Assembly: GCA_035235625.1 (NCBI GenBank)
Contig: CP141140.1
Location: forward strand, 48,045,351-48,109,350
Source: Saururus chinensis
Lineage: Eukaryota > Streptophyta > Magnoliopsida > Piperales > Saururaceae
Reading direction: 5' to 3'
Length of the DNA stretch: 64,000 nucleotides
Shown: positions 24,401-39,400 of the stretch, piece by piece
How the letters are laid out: each line of letters begins with the position of its first letter
How positions within the stretch are numbered: the first letter of the stretch is position 1
Notes under the pieces: model-generated
What the model was told of the DNA's origin: nothing
Seen by the model: the letters and a program-made list of their open reading frames with translations, nothing else
Databases searched by the model: none
Translations under genes and position numbers: made by a program

Positions 24401-27400
24401 ATTTTGAAAATAATTTTAATAATTTTCCCTTTAATGTTCTTGAGACTGCAAACAACGTATAGGCAAGAATTAGAATGTCCAGATCCACATTAGATTTGGA
24501 CATTCATTGCTAACCAGTATCAATCCAAGACCACAAGTGCACATGGCTTAGTCAGCTTGTCTCAGCCAAAGTGCCTTCATCATATGCTATTTTTAAGGGT
24601 TTTTTAAACAATTAGTACCATGTTATTTTTATTACTATGAGAGAAAAAATGTCTGATAAAATTACATGGAGATTTTTCCTTTTTATTGTAGAATTACACT
24701 GAGCTACAGAGTGCATCACCAATCCAATTTTCTGCAAGCCTGCTGCTCGACCACACAATTGATACAAGTTCTTGGACTAGAACAATGCTATTAAGTGAAA
24801 AAAAATACACTGCCATTATTACATATATATGGTAAAACTTAATAATTTGGGCTGTAAATACCTGTTTAAAGATCTCAATGGACTGGCGAAGAACATGATC
24901 AGTCTCTTCTGCAACTGCATTTATTTCCTATAAAATCGATATGAAAGCATAGTGAACAATCTAAAACCTGAATAGAAAGCTACAAGGAGCTGTTTAAATG
25001 ATAACAATATACTCCCTCTGTCCCGCATTAATAGCTCCATGTAGTTTTTCAAAAAGAACTCATTTTCAAAAACTAAATGGAGCTATAAATGTGGACAGAG
25101 GGAGTATAAAAATGCAATACCAAAGGTGCGCTTTCATCAGCTTCAAGTAGTCACATCAAATAAAGAAAGGGTCTCTTATTATTTATTTCTGTTCAAAAAG
25201 CAGACATAAATAGGGATGTAGACAATAGGATTATGGTAGCTTGGACGAAATGGAGAACATATAGAGTCCTGTGTGATAGCCGCATCTCATTTAAATTGCA
25301 AGGAAAGTTCTATATGATAACTTACATCACTAGCCTAGCAAGAAGCAAAAGGTTATTTAGCATTCAAGTGCTTCAACTGAATGCCATGCTACATATTTAG
25401 CTGTTTTTGAATTGTGGTTGAAGAATTTTCTATTTAAACTTCCCAGCGAGACAATTTTGGGATAATTATGTGGAGTATATCATATCATATATCAAATAAT
25501 TTATCAAGAACACACTAAGCATATTGAAGCTGACTGCAATTTCATTTAGAAGATGGTGGCTAACAATAAGCAACAGGTCAAATGCGTTTTCGAAGACTTC
25601 AGTTCAATCTACACTATGGGTATTTTGGCCCTAGAATTTATGTGAGTTAGCGTGGCCATCTACCTATAATATTTTCTTTCTTTTTGATAGATAAGACTCA
25701 TGCACCTACACATACACGCCAATGGTATTCAACCCTGGGACCTCTCCACCCAACTTGGAGAGATCCAACCAGCTTATCAAAAGCAGGATCGACCTTTTAC
25801 CCATCTTATTTAGTAAGTTTGATTCACTAAAATTGGAATATCTTATGTTTAATTATCTTTTCCTCTTTGGGTCCGTTCTCTTTAATGAAATTTCCTTTCA
25901 AGTCTAGTGATCTTGAGCTATAAACAGAACAGCCATTGTGAGTCTCAGTGTAGTCGTTTCTGTCCTCAAACATTTCTCTTCTATTTTTCTTGTTTGCAGG
26001 TTAAGATAAACCATTTACACTTCAATTAATTTAGAAACAAGCTGCCATAAAAATTACCATGCGACCATTTCATTAATCCAGTAAAACATAACTATACATG
26101 CAGACAGAACCATAAATTAATTATAAAATGATGTTTTCAAACGCTAAGACTGGACCTTTGCATCCATAAGATCGTGTTTCCTGATTTCCAATAGTCCAAG
26201 TGAATCAAGTGACTGTAACTGCATTAACAATCCTTCATTTTTTCAATATAATTTCTTGGAACCAAAATAAAAAATCAGTCATTAGTCAAATTACAGAACT
26301 AAAACAAACCAGCATCATCAAAGCTGCATGTTTAACTCCATCACTTTGTGCTTCACTCCTATTTTCTTTTGATTTTTCCAACAGAGATCTTGCCATCCTA
26401 TCCAAAGAAATGTATTTAACACAACTTAAAAATAGTAAAAATAGCTTAATCTCGAGTTTCCCTACCATTTATAATCCAAAAATAACATGAAGCATAAAAA
26501 CGAATTTAACACAATATGACCAAGAAATTTGCCCCAAGAAAAGTTTGAATTGGTCGAATGGTCACCAACCAAACCCATTTTGGCGTACAAAATCATTCCT
26601 ACAAAATTGGCCCAGACACTTACCTTACTCAGGTTGTATTAACCTGAATTGATCAGCCAATTTAATCTGGTCCAATAGCATTTTCTACTACTCGAAATTA
26701 ATAAAACCTTAATTAACAACATATTGTATATTCATATACAACAAAGCACATGACATGATTTTAAAACCCATAAAAGAAAATCATATACTTTTTATATTAC
26801 TACATATTATGTTGTTTCTCAAATTACAGATAAATAAAACAAATACAGATACAAAGTGGTGGTGTTCATTTCATTTTTATCACTTCTATGGTGTATATTC
26901 CAGTATTTTAGCAGAAATCCGGTTCATGGTGCAAAGAAATCCGGTTCATGGTGCAAGGCATACCACAATCAATCTCTTTCAAATTTCTAGCCATTTTTGT
27001 GCAGCAGATTCCCTAGTTCAACCCCCTCTCCCCCCAAGAGTGAGTTAGAGGGAATCTGAAATTACAAGGCCGGCCTCTTTTCCCATCACATTCAAGCAGA
27101 CAACACTGCAGCAGATTGGCTAGCTAGCATTGCATGCAAGGAGAAATCATCAAAATCATAATCAACTAGGCCACTTTCCAAACAACTTGAAGTCAGCAAT
27201 GTGGATCTTACGCCTCCATTCAGCCTATTTTGTGCCAAACTTTTGTACAAGATAGCACAACCATATCCTTACTTATTAGCTTCATTCAAGTTCTCTTATG
27301 TCTCTCTCTCTTTCAGCATCATTTACATACATCCCTACCAACCTCCTTATCGTGGCATCCATCGGTCTTCTTTATATATGCACACATACCAACCTAGTGT

Positions 27401-30400
27401 ACACGCCATAAGCTTCTCTTTTAGAGGTTATCCCTAAGTATTCACGAAAATACTCATTTTCTAATTCTCTCGGCTACCCCTAAGTTCTCTCGAATATACT
27501 AATTTCTAATCTTCTCTCTCCTAGGTATCCCACACATCCATGGCATCTGCATTTGAGCTGCATTCAATTTATTAATGACTTTTTCTAGGGCTTGTAATTC
27601 CCCGGTGAAGCTTCACCAGGGAGGCCTCTGGTGAAGTTATAAATGTCAGCCACGTATATATTTTACGAGATTTTATCTAAGATGAGATGGCAGTTGAGAA
27701 AACACGTTTGTATTTTTTTTAAGGCCTGCGTAAAAGACTTACGTGGCTGGCACTTAATGCCTTCACCAGAGGCCTCCCTGGTGAAGCTTCACCAGGGGAT
27801 TATTACATCATAGAGTACAGGAAGCCTAATAGGTGGCCTATATAACTTGCCTTCAAGCCTATTTGGAACACGCCTATCACACAATACTCTCTGTGTTGCC
27901 CTCCACTTTACCTATCTTGTATTTATCATATGGCCACATCACTATCAATATCTCCCTCTTCTGGATAATGGAGCTTAAACAACGGAATTGTCCACATCTT
28001 AGCACTTCTTGCCCATCTATTACAATTTAGGTTCTACCTATAGTTCTACATGCCTTAAAGTTAAAGTCCATATACTTTGTATTTGTTGTACTTATTTTAA
28101 AACTTTTCAATTATAGAGCTTTCCTCTACAATTCAAGTCTTGCGTTTAACTCTATTTTAGTCTTGTCAACTAAAACTATATCATCATCAAAAAGCGCGCA
28201 TCAAGGTACCCTATTTTGTATATGTGCAGTAGTTAATTCATCCATAGCTTGTAATATTCGGGATTTTCCTAGGTTTCAAAGCTTACCCATGTGGGAAAAA
28301 AATGTGGTTGACCCCTTGACCTTCATTTGAATAACTTCCTAAATAGAAAGACATTAAGGCTGAGAGCAATGAGGATACATAGTTACGGAACGAGTTTCCA
28401 AACACCACCAAGAACATATGAATCAAAGTTTGGAAAAGGGAGATATGACCTTGAAAGTTGAACCTCGTGCATAGGGCCTGTTTAACCGAATCAGACGTGC
28501 AATTGGGCCGTTTATTTCACCCTAAGGGCCCATCTAAATGAAGTGACAGAAATTAGTGAAATTTAGCCAAATTAGGCAGCCTAGTAGGGGGTATTTAGCA
28601 CAACTCCTTAAGGGATTAGGAACCCCCTAATCCCCATGGCTAAAAAAAGGCTATCTAGAGCTTTTTGGTGGAGCTTTTGGCCTTGAGGGTGGAGGAGAAA
28701 GGAGCAACTAGAGAAAGGATTTTCCGATGACCAAAGCAAGAGCATGGCCGGCAATAGAGGCATGGAGGAATGAGGGCGTAGACTAGTGTTTTGACAAGGT
28801 AGGGTATCTATGCTTAATTTCATTGGATATCTATAGTGCTTCAGGGAATTAATGACCCTTGCATGGCATAAATTATGAGTAATTATTTGTGTGGTCTATG
28901 CTCATGGGCACATGGCTTGGGCATATGCTTGCTAGAGGTGGTGTGCTTGACATGAGGCAAACGCAACGGCTTCCCACATATATGGCGGTGTGTGAGGGGC
29001 TGCAAATCCCTCACTGGCCACTGGCAAAACTGAGCGAGGGTGTATCGAGCATGTCGGCGTGGATAGAGCCACAAAGCTCAGTGTTTGCAGAAGGCCACCT
29101 TGGCCTCCCGCGCTGAGCTTTTGAGGAGCCCAACGGGGCTATGACCAAAGAGGAACATAGGGAGGAGAGCCGTTTTGCTCTGGTCGATGCAGGCACAACC
29201 GTCGGAGGTGGGACCAAGGCTCCTAGAATAGCTAGACGATGGCGATCCGGTCGAGCCCGGATCATCGCCTAGTCTTAGTGGCAGACTCGGCCAGATGCTT
29301 CGGAAAAAAAAAGAAAAAGTAGAAAGAAAGACCCTTTGACCTTAATAGTATGACTTATGGGGGCCCGTATTATTTATGTTTTCATTTGCTTTACTGTTTG
29401 TAATTGATGTTGTGATAGTAATTTATCACTAAGTTGAGATTATTAAAGAATTAATCAATGAGGAATAAATAGCTTTAGATTGGGCAAGAACTCCTAATCA
29501 AGATAAAGACTAAAGGTCTTAGACTAGTTCACAAAGTGATCAAGGCTTTTGACCTGACAATTTTGACTCGGTTAATGAACCGATAACAGTTTTGATTCTT
29601 GACCCTAGTCTCAAAGAGACAGAGTTTGGGATAGTCATCTGAATCCTTGCTTGTTAGTCGAGCACGGATAGGGTTCGAGATGATTTTTCTTAGTCTTAGC
29701 TCTAGTGAGGAGCTGTTGATTTAGTTGTGTTATTGCACCTCCTCGTTGGAGGGAGTTCTGTCTGAGCTTTTGCGTACAATCAATCTATTTAAGATTGTTT
29801 AGTGTACATGCATTTGGAATAGCTGATATCCTACTTGGTTGGTTTCTCCTGCCACTTCTGTCAGGTGTTCCACTTTGACAAGGTCCTTAGGGGCTAGGTT
29901 GGGCTACAATACTTCCTGGTGTATTCTAGGATCGCATTACGGATAATTCCCTTACGAAGATGGTCCATGGGCTTTGTATCATTTGCACTTAGGTTAACAT
30001 TTGATAAGTATGTCTTTAGGGTTGGACAGGGTTACTAATTATTGAACAAAGGTTCATGAAATAATTCATGAAATTGCTTGTTTAATTAGAACAAGTAGAA
30101 CACCTAAAGGATTTGCATCAAATGTATGCTAGTTCAAAATACTTAAGCATTGCATGTTTGATTCTATACTTCTTGAGATATTGTAGTTTCTACATAGAAC
30201 TACGTCTAGATTCAATTTTGTTAGAAGTAATATTAGAGATGTTGTCAAATGAGTATGTAGGCAACTATCATAGAGTGCTATTATCTCTTGCTCCTGTATT
30301 TTGAGAGAGTTACCAAGTGTTTAAATGTGGAAAATTACTTCGTCACGGCCCGGCCCTATTTGGCATACTCCAATGGCAGGAACTACCCATTTTGGATTTT

Positions 30401-33400
30401 TCCCTAGTGTTTGGGCTGTGACACTCCTCAAAGCAATGCCATCTTGGGCATCTTCTGAAGAAAATCATTAATGCTTATTTCAGAAAAACTCTAATTTTTC
30501 AAGATCAAGAACAGCATAAGAACTCTCTTTAGGAGCATTGAGAAGTTCAATACTTAAGTTTTGTCTAATCCTTTTATTGCTAAGTCTCTTAATGTGCTAC
30601 CTTCTCTGAAAATAGATGGCACTTGTAATTTTTCATTTCTTTTCTTTTTGTTAGTCTTTTGCTGACATCATGTTCTTTTCCTCTCCTAGTGCAATAATAT
30701 TGGAGCTAAGCCCTGCGATTACGGATAAAAAAAACCATACTAAAATAGAACTCAATGGTTCATCTCATGTAAAGGGAAGCTATTCTCAAATTAAGCTGAG
30801 GCGATCATTTAAAAAAAACTACAAAAAACTAAAAACAAGCAAACAATTTCAATTTTGAAAGAAATTAACAAGAGAAAAGGAAATATGAGCAACAACTTAT
30901 TGAATCCCAGCTAAGTCAATGAGAAAAAAAACAAATGAAAATTCACAACTCAGGCTGCAGTTTCTACAGCTAAATCTTTCCTCCGAATACTTGGTATTAT
31001 GTCAATGATAACTATAGTTGGCAACTTGAATCCTCTTCCATCATCGCACATGATCATGGGATATTAATGCTCAACCTAATTGCATACACGTCTTTTCTCA
31101 CAAGCTCCATCCATATTCTTTTCAGCATTTCCCCTCCCCTCTTCATGCCCACCATGAAATTCTAAGCCTATCTCTTGACTAGAATTGTCTCCAGTCTCCT
31201 TTATGTGGATACAAACCACCTCAAACAGCTCTCCCCAACTTTCTAGGTTACAGAAGCCGTCCTAGGCTCTCTATAATGCCCTCCTTTGAGATCATGTCTC
31301 TTCAAGTCTTCCCAAAGATCCATCTTAACGTTCTCATCTCAGTTATCATTTTGTCAAGGTAGCAAAATCTTCTCTATCTCAGTTTCACATAGCATAGATG
31401 GTCACATAACATCTTATAGAACTTTCCCTTCAATTCCCTTCGAATGCATATATCAAAAAAGGACCATGCTTCTTTCTCCATCATCGAAGTTGCCATAATT
31501 TCTACAGGCTACATCCCAGTTTGTCTTCTTTTGTGTCTAATACTGAGCCCAAATATATAAAATGATATTGGCTAGGTATCTTGTCTTCATCCAATTTTAC
31601 TTCTAGTCACTCATTCTTTTCTTATTGAAATAGCATTTCAAATACCTAATTTGGTGTGGTAATTTTAAATCCATTTGGTTCCAGAACATCCCTCCATACT
31701 TCCAATTTGTCCATTCAATCACATGATAGTCTTAACCACCAAAACAAAATCATCATCAGATAACATGTACTGCAGTGCTTCATCCTAAATATTGCAGTGA
31801 TTACATCAGTGGACAAAGCAAGAAGACAGCTATCCAAATTTTGCCTTACAGATACAGATTTGCTCTAGAATATAATCCCTAAGCAATTTAGGCAACCTAC
31901 CTTTTCTCATATATGCATCATATGATTCCATACATAAACTAATATAACTTCAATAGAGCATACCTGCCTATATGAACAGATGATATTAATTATAAAAATT
32001 TAGAGAACATATTGGCTTTTTTTCCCAACATTGCACCCTTGTCTTAAACCAACAGATGCAACAAACTTAGGAAAAACCTGAAGGATTGGATATGTTCTAA
32101 ATTCCTTCTTTAATGAACATTATGTAGTATTTATATGCATTTATGCAGCATAGAGACAACACAAGAACATAACACATACCTAATTGAATTATCAAGAAAT
32201 GTTTGTGCTTTTGCAAGTTCGGTGCATGCTTTGGAACTACTTGTCTTCTCTAGCTGGTTAGAAATAAGCATAGCAACTCTCGCCAAATGAAGCATATTGA
32301 CACCAACCTTCATTCAGATAAGAACAAGAGCATATGTTATTGAAAGAAGGAAAAAACTGGTTTATGCCTACTAAAACCTTCACAATTTGATCCCTGACCA
32401 TGGGCAGTTGCTCTGCCTGGTACAGTAGGAAAATCCATACATTCCTAGGCCCCTTTTTTTCATTCTTAAGCCCCATTCAAATAGGACAAAGTCCAGCTAT
32501 AAACATAATTGATTTATGCCACAAGGATGTTATATTTCAATGTGTTTTTATTCAAGATGCGCAATACTCATAAAAGTTTGAGATGACATTGTTTGTACTT
32601 ATTCCAAAATTCTGGACTTCCTGCCTTAGAGACAGACCATGACCACGAAGAATGATTGTAAGTGTCCCTACAACTCTAAAGTCACCACATTCACTCTGGT
32701 TGGAAACACAATCTTCCAACATGTGCTCAAATTTCCTTGCTCTTGTACCTCAAGTCAAGGACATGTTGATGATGGTAGTTTTTTTAATTTTGAGTTCCGG
32801 CCAACATTTGCAATTTTGTAACTGAGAGGATTACTCTAAACTGCATAACAGAGTGCTTGATTCATAATTAGGGTTACATATTAATAAGAAATTTATAAGT
32901 ATTATGTACAATAAAAATAGAATTTATTTGGAATTTAGTTCAAATAAAAAGTTGTTTCAATTATGGGCTGTTTGTGTTGAATTTTTTAGAAATGGTAGAA
33001 ACGGAAGTAGATTTTTCTAATAATTCACAACCGAATTGGAATTATGCTTGGTAATGGAACTTTTTAGAATAAATTTGAATGTCGCATTACACCCATTTTT
33101 AAAACCATAAACTAATATAACTCTCTACCAAACTCAAATATGCACATTCTTGGTACTAGTGCACTCTTAAATTCGAGCCCCATTAAACAAGATCTAACAA
33201 GGGTAGGGAATTTTAAACTTTTAAAGTAGGCCCCACCTATATAACATGCTTATCGAGGCTCAAATTGATATGAGAGGTAACCGTTAAAAAATAACGGAAT
33301 ATGTAATTCCGAAACGGAGGCTAGGAGCCAAAATCATGTTGTATAAGTGGGGCCTACTTTAAAAGTTTAATCTAAAAATGCATGAAATGGTTGACCATAA

Positions 33401-36400
33401 CCATGTGGATATCAGCATGAAGAGAACCAAATTGAGGAAGGATTTGAATTGGACATATTGATACACTGTTAGTAATTTGGCCATAATTTTTTATAGAAAA
33501 TTCGGATGGATATGAACTCGGTGGCATTGGAAAGAAGCCTTCTATGGCTATAATCATTATTTATAGAAAAAAATTCCAACAATTTATGGGTTAAAAGAGA
33601 CATGCAAGTAGACAGACAGTCAATCAAGCTGAGACCAACACATGGAGGATCATATTAATGGTTGTGATTGAGACACCTAAGGAAAGCTAATGAGGCTTAT
33701 TAGAATACTAGATAAAGAGCAATTAATATTATTTGTTGAAGAAATATTTGATTTATTTAATTGATCTAAAATCTAATCATCGCCAAAGAATAAACCACTC
33801 AAGCAAGCCAATCAAGAATCATTCGCAGGGAAATGATTGGACCTTCTCCTTGAAGCCACCCCTTTTTACTCCTATATAAAAAGGGGAGAACGTGGGAGAA
33901 TGATCATCCTCTCCTATGTGGAACTCTCTTCTCCTATCTTTTCTCTCTTTTAGTTCTTGTGGTACATTTTTCTTTATTTATTGTAATGGGCTTGCTTGTT
34001 AAGCCTCTAGCTAAGGCTAGAGGGAATATTGTAATATTTTTAACGGTGTTTCTTACATACTATATAGTATTTTTTAATTCAAATATTGGATAGTAGAAGT
34101 AATATGAATTTATTTCTACTTGTTTTTTTACTCATTGTTATTTTAATACACAGAATGCTTGAAGGCTTTCCTTGGTTCACTGTGGGTTTAATACATAAAG
34201 TTCATGAATGTGAAGAGGTATGTGCTTTTAATCCTTTAACTATTCAATTCTTAGTTCAATTCTTTTTATAATGTTTATGTTGGGTAATTTGTTTGTCTTC
34301 TTGTGTCTGGGCCGATCTGTGCCTGTTCCTTGATAGCTTGGATTGCGGTTGGAGACAATGGACTGTGGCATTGTTATGTCCCTGTGTGTGACTGTGATCC
34401 TGGGAGAGAAGTGAGGAAGGTGACAGGAGGGAGTGGTTGATGCGCACTTGCTGGTTGCAAGTGCGATCTATCCAGAGAAGTGAAGGGCAGAAATTTAGAG
34501 AAGAGTCGAATAGAGAGAGAGAGACGAACAGTGGAAGGGAAAAGATTAATTAATTCTTTATATCCCTAATTACAACGAGTTAGCCTACTTAAGGCCAATG
34601 CCCAACAGGCTACATGGAACATCCATCTAACTACATAGGCTAAAACTAACTATTAACTGACTCATAACTGAATTAAAGCAACAACTAAGCAACAACGTGC
34701 ATACTAACATGGGTGCCTACGTGCACTTATTATCATAACTACTAAAGTAACTAATGTAACTGCAGATTATAACATCCCTCCACCCATGAAAAACGACTTG
34801 TCCTCGAGGCGTCCAATTAGGGAATTGGCTGAGAAAGTCTTTTTCAAGCATCCGGTGGCATATTCGGAAGGTCTGTCTTGCCATGCAACCAAGATTTCAG
34901 TAACCAACCGGCCGTGATGACGAATTCGTCGAGTTGACTCAATGGAGATAGGAGTAAGCTTTGGCTCAACCACTGTAGCCAGTGGTGGAAGTAATGGAGT
35001 GATCTCAGAAGGATTTCCCACGAACTGACGAAGGCGAGAAACATGAAAAGCAGGGTGAATGCGAGCCGTAGAAGGAAGCTGAAGCTTATAGGCCACCGGG
35101 CCCACCTTTTCCACAACTAAATATGGGCCATAGAAATGTGGTAACAGCTTGTGATGGCTGGATGGTTGGGCCGAAGTTTGACGATACGGCTGAAGACGCA
35201 CATAGACCCAATCACCAACAACGAACGCTCTGTCAGAATGAGAACAATCATAGACTTGTTTCATTCTATTTTGAGCTGCCTGCAAACTGCATTTGAGAGA
35301 CTTTAAGGCTTCATCATGCTCCTGTAGGGACTGATCCAACAGCGCTCACATCTGAACGGTGTGGCACATAGGCAAGAATGGTGGGTGGAGGCCGCCCATA
35401 AGCACCTGGAAGGGGGTCATACCAAGGGACGTGTGATATGCGGTGTTATATGACCACTCTGCCCATGGGAGGAGTGAGAGCCACCTACGAGGTCGATTGC
35501 CTGCAAAACAATGCAAATACTGCTCCAGGTAGCGATTAAGGACCTCTGTTTGATTGTCTGTCTGAGGGTGATAGGCACTACTCATCTTTAAGGATGTACC
35601 TTGCAACTCAAAGAAGCTTTTCCAGAAGTTGGATAAGAACACTGGATCGCGATCAGAGACTATAGAGCGTGGCATGCCATGGAGACGAGCAATGTCTCTA
35701 ACAAAAATCTCTACAATGTAGCCCGCGGTGTATGGATGTCCCAAAGGTGAAAAGTGTGCATACTTAGACAATCGATCAATGACCACGAAAATGACACTTT
35801 TACCTTGTACTAGGGGCAAGCCCTCAATGAAGTCCATAGAAATATCCTCCCAAATGTGCACTGGAATAGGTAGTGGCTGAAGTAACCCCGTGGGAGATGA
35901 AGTGAGGGTCTTCGAGCATTAACATATGTCACAAGAAGCAACAAAGTCATGGACAGCTTTCTTGAGTCCCTTCCAATAACAGCTCTAAGAAACCCGCTTA
36001 TAAGTACGGAATTGGCCTTCATGTCCAGCAATGGGAGAGGAGTGAAAATAATGTTGTTGATGAAGCTGAGGAACTGCAGGAACCCACAATCGATCGCGCC
36101 AAAGAAGTATATCGCCCTGCAGAGTGAAAGGCGGGTAACCTAATGGATCAACACGCAATTTTTCAATAATGGAGGGTGCTGCCGGGTCTTGCTGATAAGC
36201 TTTCTTCAATTCAGCTAGGAATGGAAAAGTCGGCATCGAGATGGTGGACAGGCATGAACCCTCGGACATGTGGGATAATGCATCTGCAGCCTAATTTTCA
36301 CTCCCTTTCCTATAGATCAATTCGTAATCATAACCCAAGAGTTTAGAAACCCAACGCTGCTGAGATGGAGAGGCCACCCTCATGATCCAAAAAATAACGA

Positions 36401-39400
36401 AGGCTGTGATGGTCTGTCCGGATAAGGAATTTTCGGCCCAATAAATAAGGTCGCCACTTGGTGACTGTATGAACAATGGCGAGCATCTCCAACTCATAAG
36501 TGGATAACTGTGCAGTTCGTCCGAAAATCGCCTTAGAGAAGTAAGCGATGGGTCGACCACTCTGCATTAACACAGCTCCCAACCCTTGTGATGAGGCATC
36601 ACTATTAATGACAAATGGTTGGGAGAAATCGGGAAGAGCAAGCACCAGAGTTGAGGACATTGCTAGCTTCAAAGCATCAAAAGAGGTCTGAGCTTCCGAA
36701 GTCCAATGGAAGGCCCCTTTCTTGAGTAGAGCAGTGAGTGGGGTGGCTAGTGCACCATAACCCTAAATAAAACGCCTATAATACCCTGTCAAGCCCAAGA
36801 AACCTCAAAGTGCTCGAATAGTAGGAGTGGGCCAGTGGATAATCGCCTCAATTTTGGTAGGATCGGTAGAGAGACTCTGGAGGCTGAGATAACATGGCCA
36901 AGTAGTCCACCTGCGATAAGCCAAAAGCACACTTTGATTTTTTTAGGAACAAACCTTGGTCAGATAAGATAGAGAAAACTGTGCGGATGTACTGCATATG
37001 GTCTGGCCAAGATCGACTATAAATCAGGATATCATCAAAGAATACTAGAACAAAGCGTCGCAGATAAGGCCGGAATATATCATTCATCATACTCTGAAAA
37101 GTAGATGGGGCATTCGATAATCCAAAGGGCATGACCATAAATTTATAATGGCCGTCATGTGTTCTAAACGCTGTCTTATGTTATATCAGGACGATGCATC
37201 CGAATCTGGTGGTATCCTGAATGTAGATCGAGCTTAGTGGAAACTGTCGCTCCTGCTAATTCATCTAATAGCTCTTCAATCACCGGAATAGGACACAAAA
37301 ATGCCAGGACCCATCTTTCTTGCATACAAGAACTGGAGAAGAGTACTGACTTGTGCTAGGCCGAATGAGTCCAGAGGAGAGCATTTCTTGCACTAGCCGC
37401 TCAATCTCAGCTTTCTGCACCTGAGGATACCTGTAGGGACGACCATTAGCAGGGGGACACCCTAGCTGGATATGGATTCGATGATCATGCTGGCGGCTTG
37501 GAGGTAGAGCGAAGGGTGTCCGAAACAAACTATCATACTCAATCAGCAAGGATTCCAAACCCACCGGAATATTACCAGGCTGAAGTGGCAGCTCAGTGCA
37601 CAATTGCAATAAAAATCTTTTGCAGCAAATTTGAAGAGAGCACTTATGGACTGAGCGGAATGGAGTGTACCTGGTTGCTGTCCTCTGAGCTGAATTTGGA
37701 CATCACCATAAGCGAAATCCATATGTAACTGCTTGAAATGCCATGTAATGGGACCAAGATCTTGGAGCCATTGCACTCCCAGCACAACATCGGCCCCCTT
37801 GGTGGGTAGCAGAAATAGATCGAGTTGGAATAAATGACCTTGAATTAATAAAGGAACATTTAAACATACCCCATTGCTCTGCAGATATCTTCCATCACCA
37901 ATGAGCACATCGAAGGAGGTAGATGGCTGAATATTACATCCCAATCTTCGTGCCACCCTATCATTAATAAAATTGTGTACTACCACTATCGATAAGGAGA
38001 CCGCTTGTTTTATAGAACCCTCCACTCTGAGGGTGTGGGGCTCATAAGATCCATCAAACGCATGCAGAGAGATTTTCGGAACATTATCGGGCTCATCCCA
38101 CTCAAAACTGTCCCCTGCAAGCAACCCTTCTTCCATTATTAACACCGACCCTGGTCATATGCATTTGTGCCCGGGCACAAATTTCTCATCACAGTTAAAA
38201 CAAAGTCCTTTAGAATGACGGTCCTCCATCTGAGCCGAAGTAAGGCGCCTGACCTGGCTCGGGGCAGATGCGGGATGAACCAGAGGAGGCCGGTTCACTG
38301 GCAAGGCACAATTACCCCTTCGCAGGTGCTGAAGCCGCACCTCCTGTATGCGAGCAAGACGAATAGCTTGGCGAAGATTGGCTGGCTCAAACTGTCGTAC
38401 TTCCGCCTGAATATCCTCTCACAACCCACTGATAAATTTGGAAAGAAGAGCTGATGCCATCCATTCCACATGGGTTGCCAGTCTAGCAAAATCAGTCTAA
38501 TATGTCCTGATAGAGGAAGTTTGGCGGAGATTGTGCAGACGGGAGTCAAAGTCCTCATACTCGGTTCCAAAACAAGCACATAATTCTGCCACTAAATACT
38601 CCCACGAGATGTTGCCCTCTTGTTGTTCGAGCTGCTGTAACCATACTAGGGCATCCCCCTTAAGATGGAAGGACACTAAAAGCACACGCTGATCAGGTCA
38701 GGTGCCTTGGTATGTGAAAAACCGCTCAGCTCGTGAAACCCACTCATTTGGGTTGTCTTCATCTGAATATTCAGGAAAATTAAGACAAACTGTGCTTGCC
38801 TTAGGTGCCGGTCCATAGGTTCCGTCCTCTGCCACTTGCCACTGAGGAATTAGGGCTGATTCATTGCCCAATACATATGCCGACTGAGCTCAACTAGGTC
38901 CAGGGAAGGGGCTGGCATACGCACATCATTGGTGAATATCTGAGGAAAGGGGTTGTGTGTGGGTCGACCAGATCCCTGAGGGAACAGGATTGTAGATGGT
39001 CGCTGAAGAATGCCCTTGCCATGGGGGCGGGCCGCTGCTGATGATGGAAAGGTGACCGGAGGAGGAGCAGGTGCCAACCCTGCTGTGAAGGCGACCAAAC
39101 AAGCAGCCTGATCCTTGCGTATTTAGTCCAAAGTTGCTTGTTGCTTGCTGGTGATCCGCTGATGAATGAAGATCTGTCTTTAATTCCTGGAGAAATATTC
39201 GCTGGGCCTCCATGGTTTGGATCTGAAGCGACGATAGCGCCCCCAAAATCTGGTCCCAGCTGTTGGATGACTGGCCTGCTCCAGTCGGCGACTGGGCTGC
39301 GGCGGTTTGTGCTCCCACCGGCGACTGGACTGTGGCGGCCTGAGGAGTTTCCGCCACGACGTCAGGGAATGGACCCACACTAGGGTGTGGAGAGGCGGCA

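Noticed and set aside
24700-24790. Possible extra exon between the last two exons of the TPR gene
   Set aside because: The residues do not fit between FKQ and LNIRHL, which join in phase without it.
28250-30423. Protein-coding frames in long LTR E (for example 28889-29265)
   Set aside because: They fall in the R/U5-like part of an LTR, appear on both strands, and show no domain.
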